The position numbers and the translations under genes were made by a program. From contig CAVHPP010000007.1 in assembly GCA_963638105.1 (NCBI GenBank), positions 33,700 through 97,699 of the forward strand: a stretch of 64,000 nt of DNA. The letters are read 5' to 3'. Position 1 is the stretch's first letter. The number at the start of each line of letters is the position of its first letter. Under the pieces are notes generated by a model that had not been told where the DNA came from, did not search any database, and saw only the letters and a program-made list of their open reading frames with translations. Below, one piece after another: positions 42,996-51,344 of the stretch. This stretch comes from CAG-217 sp963638105. GTDB lineage: Bacteria > Bacillota > Clostridia > Oscillospirales > Acutalibacteraceae.

Positions 42996-43847
42996 TTATT
43001 TTTGCAGATAAAACACCGCCAGCGTGCCCGGTCCGCAGTGGCTGGAGATGGTGCAACCGGCGTCTGCCAGGATCAATTCCTTGCAACCGGTCTTGCCGCT
43101 GATAACCCCCCGCAAAAACGCCAGGGTGTCCGGCGCAACACCGCCGCTGTCTGCCAGCACAATTCGTTCGGTGTCTATGCGCTTCAAATCCAGCAGTCGG
43201 TCCGTTACATACTGGCGGTAAACACTATCAATCTTGCCCCGATATTTTTTAGACACTTCCAGGCTGCCGTCCGGGGTAACGGCAATGCTGGGCTTGATCC
43301 CCAGCACATTGGCGCCGAAGCGGGCCACGCCGGAGCAGCGCCCGCCTTTATACAAATATTCCAAGTCGCTGAGCACAAAGGTGGAAGACACCTTGGGCAC
43401 CAACCGGCTCACCTTGGCGGCGATCCGCTTGGCGTCCATACCGCTGTCCCGCAGATCGCAGGCCCGCAGCACCAGCAGCCCCATGCCCATACACAAATTC
43501 TTAGAGTCGATACAATATACATTGTCCAGATCCGCCGCAGCGGTACAGGCGTTTTGATAACTGGAGGAAATGGCGGAGGACAGGCCAATGTGCACCACGC
43601 TGCACCCGGCGTCCGTCCACTGCTTAAATTTGTCATAATACACACCGGGGGGCACCGCCGCCGTCTTGGGCAGGCGATGGTTCTCCGCCACATCGGCGTA
43701 AATATCCGCCGGGCGGATTTCCACCCCGTCGGCATACGCCGTATCGCCCAGCAAAATAGACAGGGCAAAGCAGTACACATGGCGCTGCCGTTGCAGATCC
43801 ACCGGCAGATCGCAGGTGGAGTCCGCCGAGATCATGACTTGGTTCAT
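42996..43847 (-). CDS. DegV family fatty-acid-binding protein
   Basis: A 283-residue DegV protein; the family binds a fatty acid and supplies it to FakA kinases. VMISADSTCDLP (start) and the SSAISSSYQNA turn are typical. The ATG at 43847 follows TCGGAGG. The DegV and BirA genes probably share a transcript. Confidence 0.9.
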   Translation of the reverse strand: MNQVMISADSTCDLPVDLQRQRHVYCFALSILLGDTAYADGVEIRPADIYADVAENHRLPKTAAVPPGVYYDKFKQWTDAGCSVVHIGLSSAISSSYQNACTAAADLDNVYCIDSKNLCMGMGLLVLRACDLRDSGMDAKRIAAKVSRLVPKVSSTFVLSDLEYLYKGGRCSGVARFGANVLGIKPSIAVTPDGSLEVSKKYRGKIDSVYRQYVTDRLLDLKRIDTERIVLADSGGVAPDTLAFLRGVISGKTGCKELILADAGCTISSHCGPGTLAVFYLQK

Positions 43848-43865
43848 AATAACGCCTCCGAAAAT

Positions 43866-43893
43866 AGTATAGCACAAAAGCAGTGTCTGTCAA
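43866..43893 (-). promoter_or_regulatory. promoter of degV-birA
   Basis: Minus-strand TTGACA (43893-43888), 16 bases, TATACT (43871-43866). Confidence 0.7.
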
Positions 43894-43929
43894 CCAATGT
43901 GCCGCGATGTTTACAGGAAACGGAAAATT

Positions 43930-45210
43930 TTACGCACCAAAGCGCAGGGTCACCTTTCGTAGGTCGTTGCGCTTGTAGCTTTTGTCCAGCGTAAAGGTAA
44001 GCACACTGCGGCCGTCCGCCTCTGTGATCTGGGCACTTTTATCAATACGGTAAGTCACTTTATCCAGGGTGATCTGCACCGCATAGTCCCGGGCATTCGC
44101 CGTATTTTGCATAAAGCTGTAACCCTCCGCTGCCGTCAGCACAATCTGCTTGTTGGTAAAGCGCACGGCGCTCACCGCCTTGATCTGACTGTCCATTCCG
44201 CTAAAGGAACGCGCCCCGTCCGCGCCGTTGTCCGGCACGGTGAAGGTGCCTTCCACCCGACTCAGCTGCGGCTCGGTAATGCCTGCGGTGCCGGAGGCGT
44301 TGGTAAGGGTATAGGCCCAGTCCCGCTCCGCCACATCCCGGGGGTCCGTAATGCGGCAGTCCTTGGCAGCCCGATAGTAAACGCTGCCTTTCTTTAAGGA
44401 GAAGCCGTTGCCCAAATAATCCAGGGCACAGTAGGCGTAGCCCACAATCTTGATCTGGCGAGAGGGCTTGTAATCGATACGCACGGCGATTTTGACTTTA
44501 ATCTGTCCGTCCTCCACCGTGTAGGTGCCGATCCCGTAGTCCCAGCCGTAAATGGTTTGCGGGGTGCCGTCCGTACTCGTTTCCGCCCGGGAAAATCCGG
44601 TGTACTTGGAGGTGGAAATGCCGGTTTTTTCGTCAAAACTCAGGCTGCCGGAGGCATTGCCCATGGCCACCTGCACCCGCATAGGGTCATTCTTCAACTG
44701 GGTGACGCTGCACTTCACCGCCTGGGTAAAGGGCTGCTTCCAGCTCTCTCGGTTGGCAACCACAAGATCGTATTCAAAGCTGCCGTTCTTTTGCTTGTGG
44801 GGGGTGAGCACATACAGATCATAGGTATACAGCTCCTGCCCGGTAGATCGGTCAATACCACTGACCAACCGCACCACCAGTTCTTTCTTTTTGTCGCCGT
44901 TCAGGTCCGTATAGTAGAGCTTGGGTCGTTCCTTGGTCAGGTAACGGCTCCAGCCGGAAAAGGTCTTGCTTTTGCCCTGGTGGACCAGGACGGCCTTGTC
45001 CCCCTGAGCGTACAGCTGAAAGTCGCCCTCTTTATTCTCTGCCAAAAGGGTGCGTTTATTAGAAGCAGTGGTGCTCTCGGCGGTAACCACCGTCAGTCCT
45101 TCCTCCGGCGCCTTGCCGTGGCGGTAGGTCTGAAAATAATAGCCCACCCCCACCAGCAGCCCGATCACCACCAGCGCAGAAAGCAAAATAATAGGTAAAT
45201 TCTTTCTCAT
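43930..45210 (-). CDS. uncharacterised membrane-anchored extracellular protein
   Basis: A 426-residue protein with one N-terminal helix (about 6-26) and an extracellular part. DLNGDKKKELVV is a Ca2+-binding FG-GAP/VCBS-like loop near residue 105. The remainder is strand-rich with no recognised domain. It ends with a strand pair (RSVLTFTLDKSYKR). It lies 22 bases after the HAD phosphatase. No function is proposed. Confidence 0.7.
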   Translation of the reverse strand: MRKNLPIILLSALVVIGLLVGVGYYFQTYRHGKAPEEGLTVVTAESTTASNKRTLLAENKEGDFQLYAQGDKAVLVHQGKSKTFSGWSRYLTKERPKLYYTDLNGDKKKELVVRLVSGIDRSTGQELYTYDLYVLTPHKQKNGSFEYDLVVANRESWKQPFTQAVKCSVTQLKNDPMRVQVAMGNASGSLSFDEKTGISTSKYTGFSRAETSTDGTPQTIYGWDYGIGTYTVEDGQIKVKIAVRIDYKPSRQIKIVGYAYCALDYLGNGFSLKKGSVYYRAAKDCRITDPRDVAERDWAYTLTNASGTAGITEPQLSRVEGTFTVPDNGADGARSFSGMDSQIKAVSAVRFTNKQIVLTAAEGYSFMQNTANARDYAVQITLDKVTYRIDKSAQITEADGRSVLTFTLDKSYKRNDLRKVTLRFGA

Positions 45211-45232
45211 TCCGAAAAATCCTTAAAAAATG

Positions 45233-45868
45233 TCAGTCTTTATATTGGGTTCGGTAGTCAAAGGCATGAGGTGCATGGCCGGTCACATGGTAACAGGTGC
45301 CGGTTGCCAAGCCGAAAATGGGCTTGTCGTGGCCCAAAGAATCGGAGTACACATCCACCACCTGCACACCGGGGAACGCCCGGTGAAAGCGGCGCACCTT
45401 TTCTTCACCCCGGCAGTTCTGCCCTAAAATGCGCCCGGTCTTTGGGTCGTGCCGGGTGCACAGCAGGTACGGCAGCCCCAGTCGCCGCTGCAATTCCTCC
45501 AGCAAAAAATCCGGCGACGCGCTGATGATCACCGCCGGGCGTTCACTTTGGTTAAACCAGGAATACACCCGGTGCAAATGCTTCTTCCAAAAGCCCTTTG
45601 CCGCCCGCTGCACCGGCACCATAGGCAAAAAGCCGAAGCACAGGTTCTTAAACTTTTGCAAAGACAGAACTCGCAGGGCAAACAGCAGGCACGCAAGGAA
45701 CCAAACCGGCAAATACACCAGCACCCAAGGATAATGCAGGGCGCAGTAGCCGATAAACAGGGAGCCGCTGTCAAAGGGCACCAGGGTTTTGTCAAAATCG
45801 TAAATATCCACCTGGGCCGGCAGCGCCGTTTGCGGCGCCGTCTCGCCGGTGGCAACCGGATTTGGCAT
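45233..45868 (-). CDS. HAD-IB family phosphatase
   Basis: A 211-residue haloacid dehalogenase of subfamily IB. DFDKTLV (nucleophile Asp), ISASPDF (Ser loop) and YSDS-type VVDVYSDSLGHDKP (Lys and Asp) are present, and two hydrophobic helices lie between. Lipid-phosphate hydrolysis such as phosphatidylglycerophosphate is possible; the substrate is unproven. It starts 2 bases before the comEB end. Confidence 0.82.
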   Translation of the reverse strand: MPNPVATGETAPQTALPAQVDIYDFDKTLVPFDSGSLFIGYCALHYPWVLVYLPVWFLACLLFALRVLSLQKFKNLCFGFLPMVPVQRAAKGFWKKHLHRVYSWFNQSERPAVIISASPDFLLEELQRRLGLPYLLCTRHDPKTGRILGQNCRGEEKVRRFHRAFPGVQVVDVYSDSLGHDKPIFGLATGTCYHVTGHAPHAFDYRTQYKD

Positions 45869-45870
45869 AA

Positions 45871-46368
45871 TTAAACTTCCTTTTCGTCAAACGAGATGGT
45901 AATGGTCTTGTCGCTGGCAAAGCGGGTCAGCTTGACCCCGGCAGAGGCCAGCATACGCTTGCTGGCTAAAGTAGCGTCCGAGTCGGCGTACTTGTCGCTG
46001 ATATAGATCACTTCGTTAATGCCGCTTTGGATAATGGCCTTGGCGCACTCATTGCAGGGAAACAGCGCCACATAAATGCGGCAGCCCTTCAGACTGTTGC
46101 CCCCGGCGTTCAAAATGGCGTTCAGCTCCGCATGGCATACAAAGGGATACTTGGTTTTGTTGGGGGCGTCGGCCGTGCGGTCCCAAGGGTACTCGTCATC
46201 GCTGCAACCTCGGGGGAGACCGTTGTAGCCCACGCTGACAATGTGATTGTCGCCGTTGACAATGCAGGCGCCCACCTGCGTATTGGGGTCCTTACTACGC
46301 AAACAACTGAGCAGAGAAATGCCCATAAAATACTCGTCCCAACTGATATAATCCTGACGCTTAGCCAT
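45871..46368 (-). CDS. comEB: dCMP deaminase (ComEB-like)
   Basis: A 165-residue zinc deaminase: HAELNAIL (His, Glu) and PCNECAKAI (two Cys) bind zinc. It makes dUMP for thymidylate synthesis. A start 12 bases upstream is possible but its ribosome site is too close. It overlaps the mrp end. Confidence 0.92.
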   Translation of the reverse strand: MAKRQDYISWDEYFMGISLLSCLRSKDPNTQVGACIVNGDNHIVSVGYNGLPRGCSDDEYPWDRTADAPNKTKYPFVCHAELNAILNAGGNSLKGCRIYVALFPCNECAKAIIQSGINEVIYISDKYADSDATLASKRMLASAGVKLTRFASDKTITISFDEKEV

Positions 46369-46369
46369 C

Positions 46370-47197
46370 TTATTCACCATAGCCTTTCAACACATCAATA
46401 AAATCTTGCAGCTCCGGGCGCTGCACATCCTCTACCCGACCGGCGTCCACCAGCGTATTCACCGCCGGGTCCAAAGGCAATTTCGCCAGCACCGGCACGC
46501 CCAGCGCCGCCGCCGTTTCCTCTACTTTAGAAGTGCCAAACAGCGGGTGGGACTTGCCGCAGTCCGGGCATACATAAGCGCTCATATTCTCTACCAAACC
46601 CAGCACCGGCACTTTCATCATCTTGGCCATATTGAAAGCCTTTTCCACGATCATCTGCACCAGATCCTGGGGGGTGGTAACGATCACGATCCCGTCCACC
46701 GGCAGGCCCTGAAACACGGTCAGCGCCACATCGCCGGTGCCCGGGGGCATATCCACAAACAGATAGTCCAGCTCTCCCCAGCGCACATCGGACCAAAACT
46801 GGTTGATGACCCCGCTGATCACCGGGCCACGCCACACCACCGGGGCACTCTCGCTCTCCAGCAGCAGGTTAATGCTCATCAATTTAATACCGCCGTCCGT
46901 AACGGCAGGCAGCAGACATTCGCCGTCCTGCATAGCCCGGCTGTGTACCCCAAAGGACTTAGGCACGCTGGGACCGGTAATGTCCGCGTCCAGCACACCC
47001 ACTTTCAGCCCCGCCTTGGCGCACCCGGCCGCCAGCAGACAGGTGACCAGGCTCTTGCCCACGCCGCCCTTGCCGCTGACCACGCCGATGACTTTCTTGA
47101 TATGACTGTATTTGTTGGCAGGTTGCTTAAAGTCCGCCTTGCGGCTGCCGCAGTCTGCCTGGCAGCCCTCGCAGTTATGATTACAATTTTCGCTCAT
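46370..47197 (-). CDS. mrp: Mrp/NBP35 family iron-sulfur carrier ATPase
   Basis: A 275-residue ApbC/Mrp protein with a Cys-rich start (CNHNCEGCQADCG), Walker A GKGGVGKS and the bridging YVCPDCGKS. It carries and delivers Fe-S clusters. The ATG at 47197 follows AGAGGTG. Confidence 0.92.
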   Translation of the reverse strand: MSENCNHNCEGCQADCGSRKADFKQPANKYSHIKKVIGVVSGKGGVGKSLVTCLLAAGCAKAGLKVGVLDADITGPSVPKSFGVHSRAMQDGECLLPAVTDGGIKLMSINLLLESESAPVVWRGPVISGVINQFWSDVRWGELDYLFVDMPPGTGDVALTVFQGLPVDGIVIVTTPQDLVQMIVEKAFNMAKMMKVPVLGLVENMSAYVCPDCGKSHPLFGTSKVEETAAALGVPVLAKLPLDPAVNTLVDAGRVEDVQRPELQDFIDVLKGYGE

Positions 47198-47239
47198 GTC
47201 AAACACCTCTGCATACCGGCGCTGCCGCCGGTTAAACTC

Positions 47240-47833
47240 TTAATAGTATTGCCGGATCACGAACTTAACTCGCCCCAGCACCACCAATTCGTCCACAATA
47301 ATGGGGGCGTAGGCGTCATTTTCCGGTTGCAGGCGGAAGTGGCCGTGCTCCTTATAAAACCGCTTCACCGTGGCCTCCTCGTCGATCATCGCCACCACGA
47401 TCTGGCCGTTCTCCGCCACCGGGGTGCGCTCCACCACCACAATGTCGCCGTCCTCAATATGGGCGCCGATCATACTGTCGCCTCGCACATGGAGGGCAAA
47501 CAGCTCCTCCCCCGGCCGGGCACCGGACACAGGGATATACTCCTCAATGTACTGGGTAGCAAGAATGGGCACGCCGGCGGTCACCGTACCCAACAGCGGC
47601 ACCTGAGCCACCTGGGCCGCACGGCCGGGCAGTCGAATGGTGCGCTTGCAGTTGGGGTCCCGCTCAATGCAGCCCATGCGCTCCAGTTTGTTCAAATTGT
47701 ATTGCACGGAGGAGGTGGAGCTAAGCCCCACAGCGTCGCCGATCTCCCGCACGGAGGGCGCCACGCCCCGCTCGTCCAAAGTGCGCTGAATATAGCGCAA
47801 GATCTTTTGCTGCATACCGCTGATGGCGTCCAT
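47240..47833 (-). CDS. lexA: LexA SOS repressor
   Basis: A 197-residue LexA with N-terminal winged helix (MQQKILRYIQRTLDERG; PSVREIGDAVGLSSTSSVQ), the Ala-Gly cleavage site (TVTAGVP) and the Ser-Lys dyad (GDSMIGAHIEDGD; ATVKRF). The ATG at 47833 follows GGGAGG. No clear SOS box was found near its promoter. Confidence 0.95.
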   Translation of the reverse strand: MDAISGMQQKILRYIQRTLDERGVAPSVREIGDAVGLSSTSSVQYNLNKLERMGCIERDPNCKRTIRLPGRAAQVAQVPLLGTVTAGVPILATQYIEEYIPVSGARPGEELFALHVRGDSMIGAHIEDGDIVVVERTPVAENGQIVVAMIDEEATVKRFYKEHGHFRLQPENDAYAPIIVDELVVLGRVKFVIRQYY

Positions 47834-47881
47834 ACGCGGGACCTCCCTTCCGTCCGCTTTTTCGTGTTTTTTATTAAAAAC

Positions 47882-47910
47882 AGTATAGCATTTGGCCCCT
47901 GCCTTGTCAA
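47882..47910 (-). promoter_or_regulatory. promoter of lexA
   Basis: Minus-strand TTGACA (47910-47905), 17 bases, TATACT (47887-47882). Confidence 0.75.
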
Positions 47911-47959
47911 ACAAATGTGCTAATCCGTCGGCGTTCTGCTCTCTTTTGCAAAAAAAGTG

Positions 47960-47988
47960 TTGACAAACGGGGCGCAATCGGCTATAAT
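47960..47988 (+). promoter_or_regulatory. promoter of the tRNA-Met/tRNA-Glu pair
   Basis: TTGACA (47960-47965), 17 bases, TATAAT (47983-47988). Confidence 0.9.
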
Positions 47989-48011
47989 TCTGTTTGCAAG
48001 TTTTTCAGTAT

Positions 48012-48088
48012 GGCTTTATAGCTCAGTTGGCTAGAGCACACGGTTCATACCCGTGGTGTCACTGGTTCGAATCCAGTTAAAGCCACCA
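48012..48088 (+). tRNA. tRNA-Met (anticodon CAT, elongator type)
   Basis: A 77-base cloverleaf: acceptor GGCTTTA/TAAAGCC, anticodon stem CACGG/CCGTG around TTCATAC, CCA encoded. It lacks the three G-C pairs of initiators; an Ile2 tRNA read as CAT cannot be excluded. Confidence 0.9.
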
Positions 48089-48089
48089 T

Positions 48090-48164
48090 GGCCCGGTGGT
48101 CAAGAGGTTAAGACACCGCCCTTTCACGGCGGTAACACGAGTTCGATTCTCGTCCGGGTCACCA
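48090..48164 (+). tRNA. tRNA-Glu (anticodon TTC)
   Basis: A 75-base cloverleaf: acceptor GGCCCGG/CCGGGTC, stem CCGCC/GGCGG around CTTTCAC, CCA encoded; 1 base after tRNA-Met. Confidence 0.95.
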
Positions 48165-48276
48165 TAGGAACTTGAAGGAAAGCAGTCACCTATAGGGTGG
48201 CTTTTTCTTTATCCGTTTGCATTTCGCCCGCAGCGCAAAGAGATGCCACATAAAATTTAGGAAATGAAAACCGCGC

Positions 48277-48360
48277 AATCCCCCCTGCGGCTACGCCGTA
48301 GGCGTTGACGGAGGGATTTACCCCGCTACATACCGTAGGGCGGGGGCTTGCTCCCGCCGC
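48277..48360. repeat. dispersed repeats, two families side by side
   Basis: 48277-48317 holds CCCCCCTGCGGCTACGCCG and GACGGAGGGATTTA (family of 57676-57815); 48335-48360 holds GTAGGGCGGGGGCTTGCTCC (family of 7311-7336). Confidence 0.75.
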
Positions 48361-48384
48361 CTTTTTTCAAACAGAATACTACCC

Positions 48385-48461
48385 GTCCCGTTAGCTCAGT
48401 TGGATAGAGCGACCGCCTCCTAAGCGGTAGGCCGGAGGTTCAAATCCTCTACGGGACGCCA
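48385..48461 (+). tRNA. tRNA-Arg (anticodon CCT)
   Basis: A 77-base cloverleaf: acceptor GTCCCGT/ACGGGAC, stem ACCGC/GCGGT around CTCCTAA, discriminator G, CCA encoded. It reads AGG. Confidence 0.95.
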
Positions 48462-48462
48462 A

Positions 48463-48494
48463 AAGCTGCAAGCCACCCGGCCTTGCAGCTTTTT
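48463..48494 (+). terminator. tRNA-Arg terminator
   Basis: AAGCTGCAAG/CTTGCAGCTT stem, then TTTC. Confidence 0.85.
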
Positions 48495-48542
48495 CTTTGC
48501 TTTTTTCACGGCAAAAATTTGGCTGCCGCAGACAGGTAAGCC

Positions 48543-48572
48543 TTGACTAACAGCCGGGCAATCCAGTACAGT
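48543..48572 (+). promoter_or_regulatory. promoter of feoAB
   Basis: TTGACT (48543-48548), 18 bases, TACAGT (48567-48572). No Fur box seen. Confidence 0.6.
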
Positions 48573-48610
48573 AAAAAGATAGAAATATACGGAGAGAAGG
48601 AGACCGACCG

Positions 48611-50947
48611 ATGACGCTAAAAGAACTGGAAGTGGGCAAAAGCGCCGTAATCCGCCGGGTGGGCGGCGAGGGTGCGCTGCGCCAACATTTTTTGGATATG
48701 GGCATGATCCCCGGAGCAGAGGTAACGGTCATCAAGCTGGCGCCCATGGGCGACCCGATGGAAATACAGGTGCACGGCTATGAACTGACCCTGCGCCTGG
48801 CAGAAGCGCAGCAAATCGACATTCAGCCCATTGGGCGCCGCAGCCGCAGTCACACATTCAAAGACCGAGCCAAGGACCAGGACCACCCGGGGCTGGGCGA
48901 AAACGGCAAATTCCACAGCAAAGCGGACGAGCACCCCTTACCGGACGGCACCGTGCTGACCTATGCACTGGTGGGCAACCAAAACTGCGGCAAGACCACC
49001 TTGTTTAACCAACTGACCGGCGCCAAGCAGCACGTTGGCAACTTCCCCGGCGTAACTGTGGATCGCAAAAGCGGCGCCATTCGCGGCTACCCAAACACGG
49101 AGGTTACGGACCTGCCGGGCATTTATTCCATGTCGCCCTTCAGCAGCGAGGAGATCGTCTCCCGCAACTTTGTGCTGCAGGATAAGCCCACGGCCATCAT
49201 CAACATTGTGGACGCCACCAACATTGAGCGCAACCTGTATCTGTCCATGCAGCTGCTGGAAATGGGAATACCCATGGTCATTGCGCTGAATATGATGGAT
49301 GAGCTGGTGGGCAACCGCGGCTCTATTGACGTAAACACCATGGAGGCTATGCTGGGGGTGCCGGTCATTCCCATCTCCGCCGCCAAAAATGAGGGCGTAG
49401 ACGAACTGATTCGCCATGCCGTTCATGTGGCCAAGCAGCAAGAGCCGCCGCTGAAGCAGGATTTTTGCGACAAAGACGACCACGGCGGTGCCGTGCACCG
49501 GTGTATTCACGCCGTAATCCACCTGATTGAGGACCACGCCGCGCTCGCCGGGCTGCCGGTACGCTTTGCCGCTACCAAGGCCATTGAGGGCGACGCCCTG
49601 ATCTTGCAGCAGTTGCAGCTGGATCGCAATGAACAAGAGATGCTGGAGCACATTGTCCGCCAAATGGAAACGGAGCGCGGGCTGGACCGCAGCGCCGCCA
49701 TTGCCGATATGCGCTTTGACTTTATCGAGCGACTGTGTGCACAGACGGTGATCCGCCCCCAAGAGAGCAAGGAGCGGATTCGAAGCGAAAAGATCGACCG
49801 CATTCTCACCGGGCGATATACCGCCATTCCCTGCTTTATCGGCATTATGGTGCTGGTATTTTACTTAACCTTCAATGTGATCGGCGGCGGACTGCAAAAA
49901 CTGCTGGAGCTGGGGATCGACCGTCTGTCCGCCCTAACGGACACGGCGCTGACAAATTTGCATGTAAACCCGGTGATCCACAGTCTGGTGATCGACGGTA
50001 TCTTTACCGGCGTGGGCAGTGTGCTCAGCTTTTTGCCCATCATCGTCACCCTGTTCTTCTTCCTGTCTTTAATGGAAGACAGCGGCTATATTGCCCGCGT
50101 GGCCTTTGTAATGGACAAGCTGCTGCGCAGGATCGGCCTGTCCGGCAAAAGCATTGTGCCCATGCTCATCGGCTTTGGCTGCACCGTGCCGGCGGTCATG
50201 GCCACCCGCACCTTAACCAGCGAGCGGGATCGAAAGATGACCATTCTGCTCACGCCCTTTATGAGCTGTACCGCCAAGCTGCCCATCTATTCCTTCTTCG
50301 TCAGCGTCTTTTTCCCGGGCAAGGGCGGGCTGATTATGTCCGGGCTGTACCTGCTGGGGATCCTGGTAGGCATTGGAGCCGCCTTTCTCTACAAAGACAC
50401 CCTGTTCCGCGGCGAGCCCATTCCCTTTGTTATGGAGCTGCCCAACTACCGCCTGCCCAGTATAAAAAATGTGGGTCAACTGCTGTGGGAAAAGGCCAAG
50501 GATTTTTTGCAGCGGGCATTCTCCGTCATTCTCATTGCCACGGTGGTGGTTTGGTTCCTACAAAGCTTTGACTTGCAGCTGAATATGGTCTCCGACTCGG
50601 CCGACAGCATTTTGGCCCGGATATCCGGCATTTTGGTTCCGCTGTTTGCGCCCCTGGGTCTGGGCGACTGGCGCATTTGCACCGCCCTGATCAGCGGCTT
50701 TATGGCCAAGGAAAGCGTCGTCTCCACCCTAGAGGTCCTGTTCGGCGGCACCATCGGCAGCATTTTGTCGCCGCTGTCTGCCGGGTCGCTGCTGGTATTC
50801 AGCCTGCTGTACACCCCCTGCGTGGCGGCGGTGGCCTCCGTGCGGCGAGAACTGGGCGGCAAGTGGGCTACCGGACTGGCGCTGTGGCAGTGTTTGATTG
50901 CGTGGGTGGTTGCCTTTGTGTTTCACGGGATCGGAGCGCTGCTGTGA
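48611..50947 (+). CDS. feoB: FeoA-FeoB fusion, ferrous iron transporter
   Basis: A 778-residue protein. Residues 1-78 are a complete FeoA SH3-like domain (MTLKELEVGKSAVIRRVGG). Then the FeoB G domain (GNQNCGKTTLFNQLTGAK; DLPGIYSM; NMMDE) and about ten helices with gate motifs (GFGCTVPAVMATRT; SCTAKLPIY). It imports Fe2+ across the membrane. AAGGAG precedes the ATG. FeoA and FeoB are normally separate, though fusions are known in Clostridia. Confidence 0.95.
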   Translation: MTLKELEVGKSAVIRRVGGEGALRQHFLDMGMIPGAEVTVIKLAPMGDPMEIQVHGYELTLRLAEAQQIDIQPIGRRSRSHTFKDRAKDQDHPGLGENGKFHSKADEHPLPDGTVLTYALVGNQNCGKTTLFNQLTGAKQHVGNFPGVTVDRKSGAIRGYPNTEVTDLPGIYSMSPFSSEEIVSRNFVLQDKPTAIINIVDATNIERNLYLSMQLLEMGIPMVIALNMMDELVGNRGSIDVNTMEAMLGVPVIPISAAKNEGVDELIRHAVHVAKQQEPPLKQDFCDKDDHGGAVHRCIHAVIHLIEDHAALAGLPVRFAATKAIEGDALILQQLQLDRNEQEMLEHIVRQMETERGLDRSAAIADMRFDFIERLCAQTVIRPQESKERIRSEKIDRILTGRYTAIPCFIGIMVLVFYLTFNVIGGGLQKLLELGIDRLSALTDTALTNLHVNPVIHSLVIDGIFTGVGSVLSFLPIIVTLFFFLSLMEDSGYIARVAFVMDKLLRRIGLSGKSIVPMLIGFGCTVPAVMATRTLTSERDRKMTILLTPFMSCTAKLPIYSFFVSVFFPGKGGLIMSGLYLLGILVGIGAAFLYKDTLFRGEPIPFVMELPNYRLPSIKNVGQLLWEKAKDFLQRAFSVILIATVVVWFLQSFDLQLNMVSDSADSILARISGILVPLFAPLGLGDWRICTALISGFMAKESVVSTLEVLFGGTIGSILSPLSAGSLLVFSLLYTPCVAAVASVRRELGGKWATGLALWQCLIAWVVAFVFHGIGALL

Positions 50948-51108
50948 ATATTTGGGACATTCTGTTGCTGGCGGCCATTGGAACAGCGCTGTTCCTGGCT
51001 GTCCGCGCCTTGATTCGGCGCAAAAGCTGCGGCTGTACCGGCTGCGAAAGCTGTAACCGCTGCGCCCATTGCCGAAAAAACGAACGCAAGCAAAAACCGA
51101 AATCATAA
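50944..51108 (+). CDS. FeoB-associated Cys-rich membrane protein
   Basis: A 54-residue protein: a membrane helix (IWDILLLAAIGTALFLAV), then SCGCTGCESCNRCAHC and a basic tail. It starts GTG at 50944, overlapping the feoB TGA (GTGA). Small Cys-rich proteins after feoB are common in Firmicutes (FeoB-associated family) and may aid iron passage. It is too short and too overlapped for simple gene finders. Confidence 0.85.
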   Translation: MNIWDILLLAAIGTALFLAVRALIRRKSCGCTGCESCNRCAHCRKNERKQKPKS

Positions 51109-51115
51109 AAAAAGC

Positions 51116-51154
51116 AAAAAGGAAAGCACGCTGTCTGCCTGCTTTCCTTTTTTT
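51116..51154 (+). terminator. terminator of feoAB
   Basis: AAAAAGGAAAGCA/TGCTTTCCTTTTTTT hairpin. Confidence 0.85.
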
Positions 51155-51292
51155 GCACAACCAAACGCCTTTATACCTATTGTGTTGTGCCGCCTGTAAT
51201 TTTACACATTTTCCACCACGTTTTCCCCAAATAAAGCCGGCTGCTGTGTGGAAAACCCCAATATGCCCACTGCAAAGCGCAGAGCAGAAAAA

Positions 51293-51313
51293 GCGCCCGG
51301 CAAAACCGGGCGC
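51293..51313 (-). terminator. terminator of the ABC exporter operon
   Basis: GCGCCCGG, loop, CCGGGCGC; T-run on the minus strand. The other 130 bases of the gap hold nothing I can call. Confidence 0.8.
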
Positions 51314-51344
51314 CTGCCAAAAAGCGGGGTATGGAGGGTACTGC

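Noticed and set aside
47834..47940. SOS box upstream of lexA
   Set aside because: No GAAC-N4-GTTC type site was found; a divergent box cannot be excluded.
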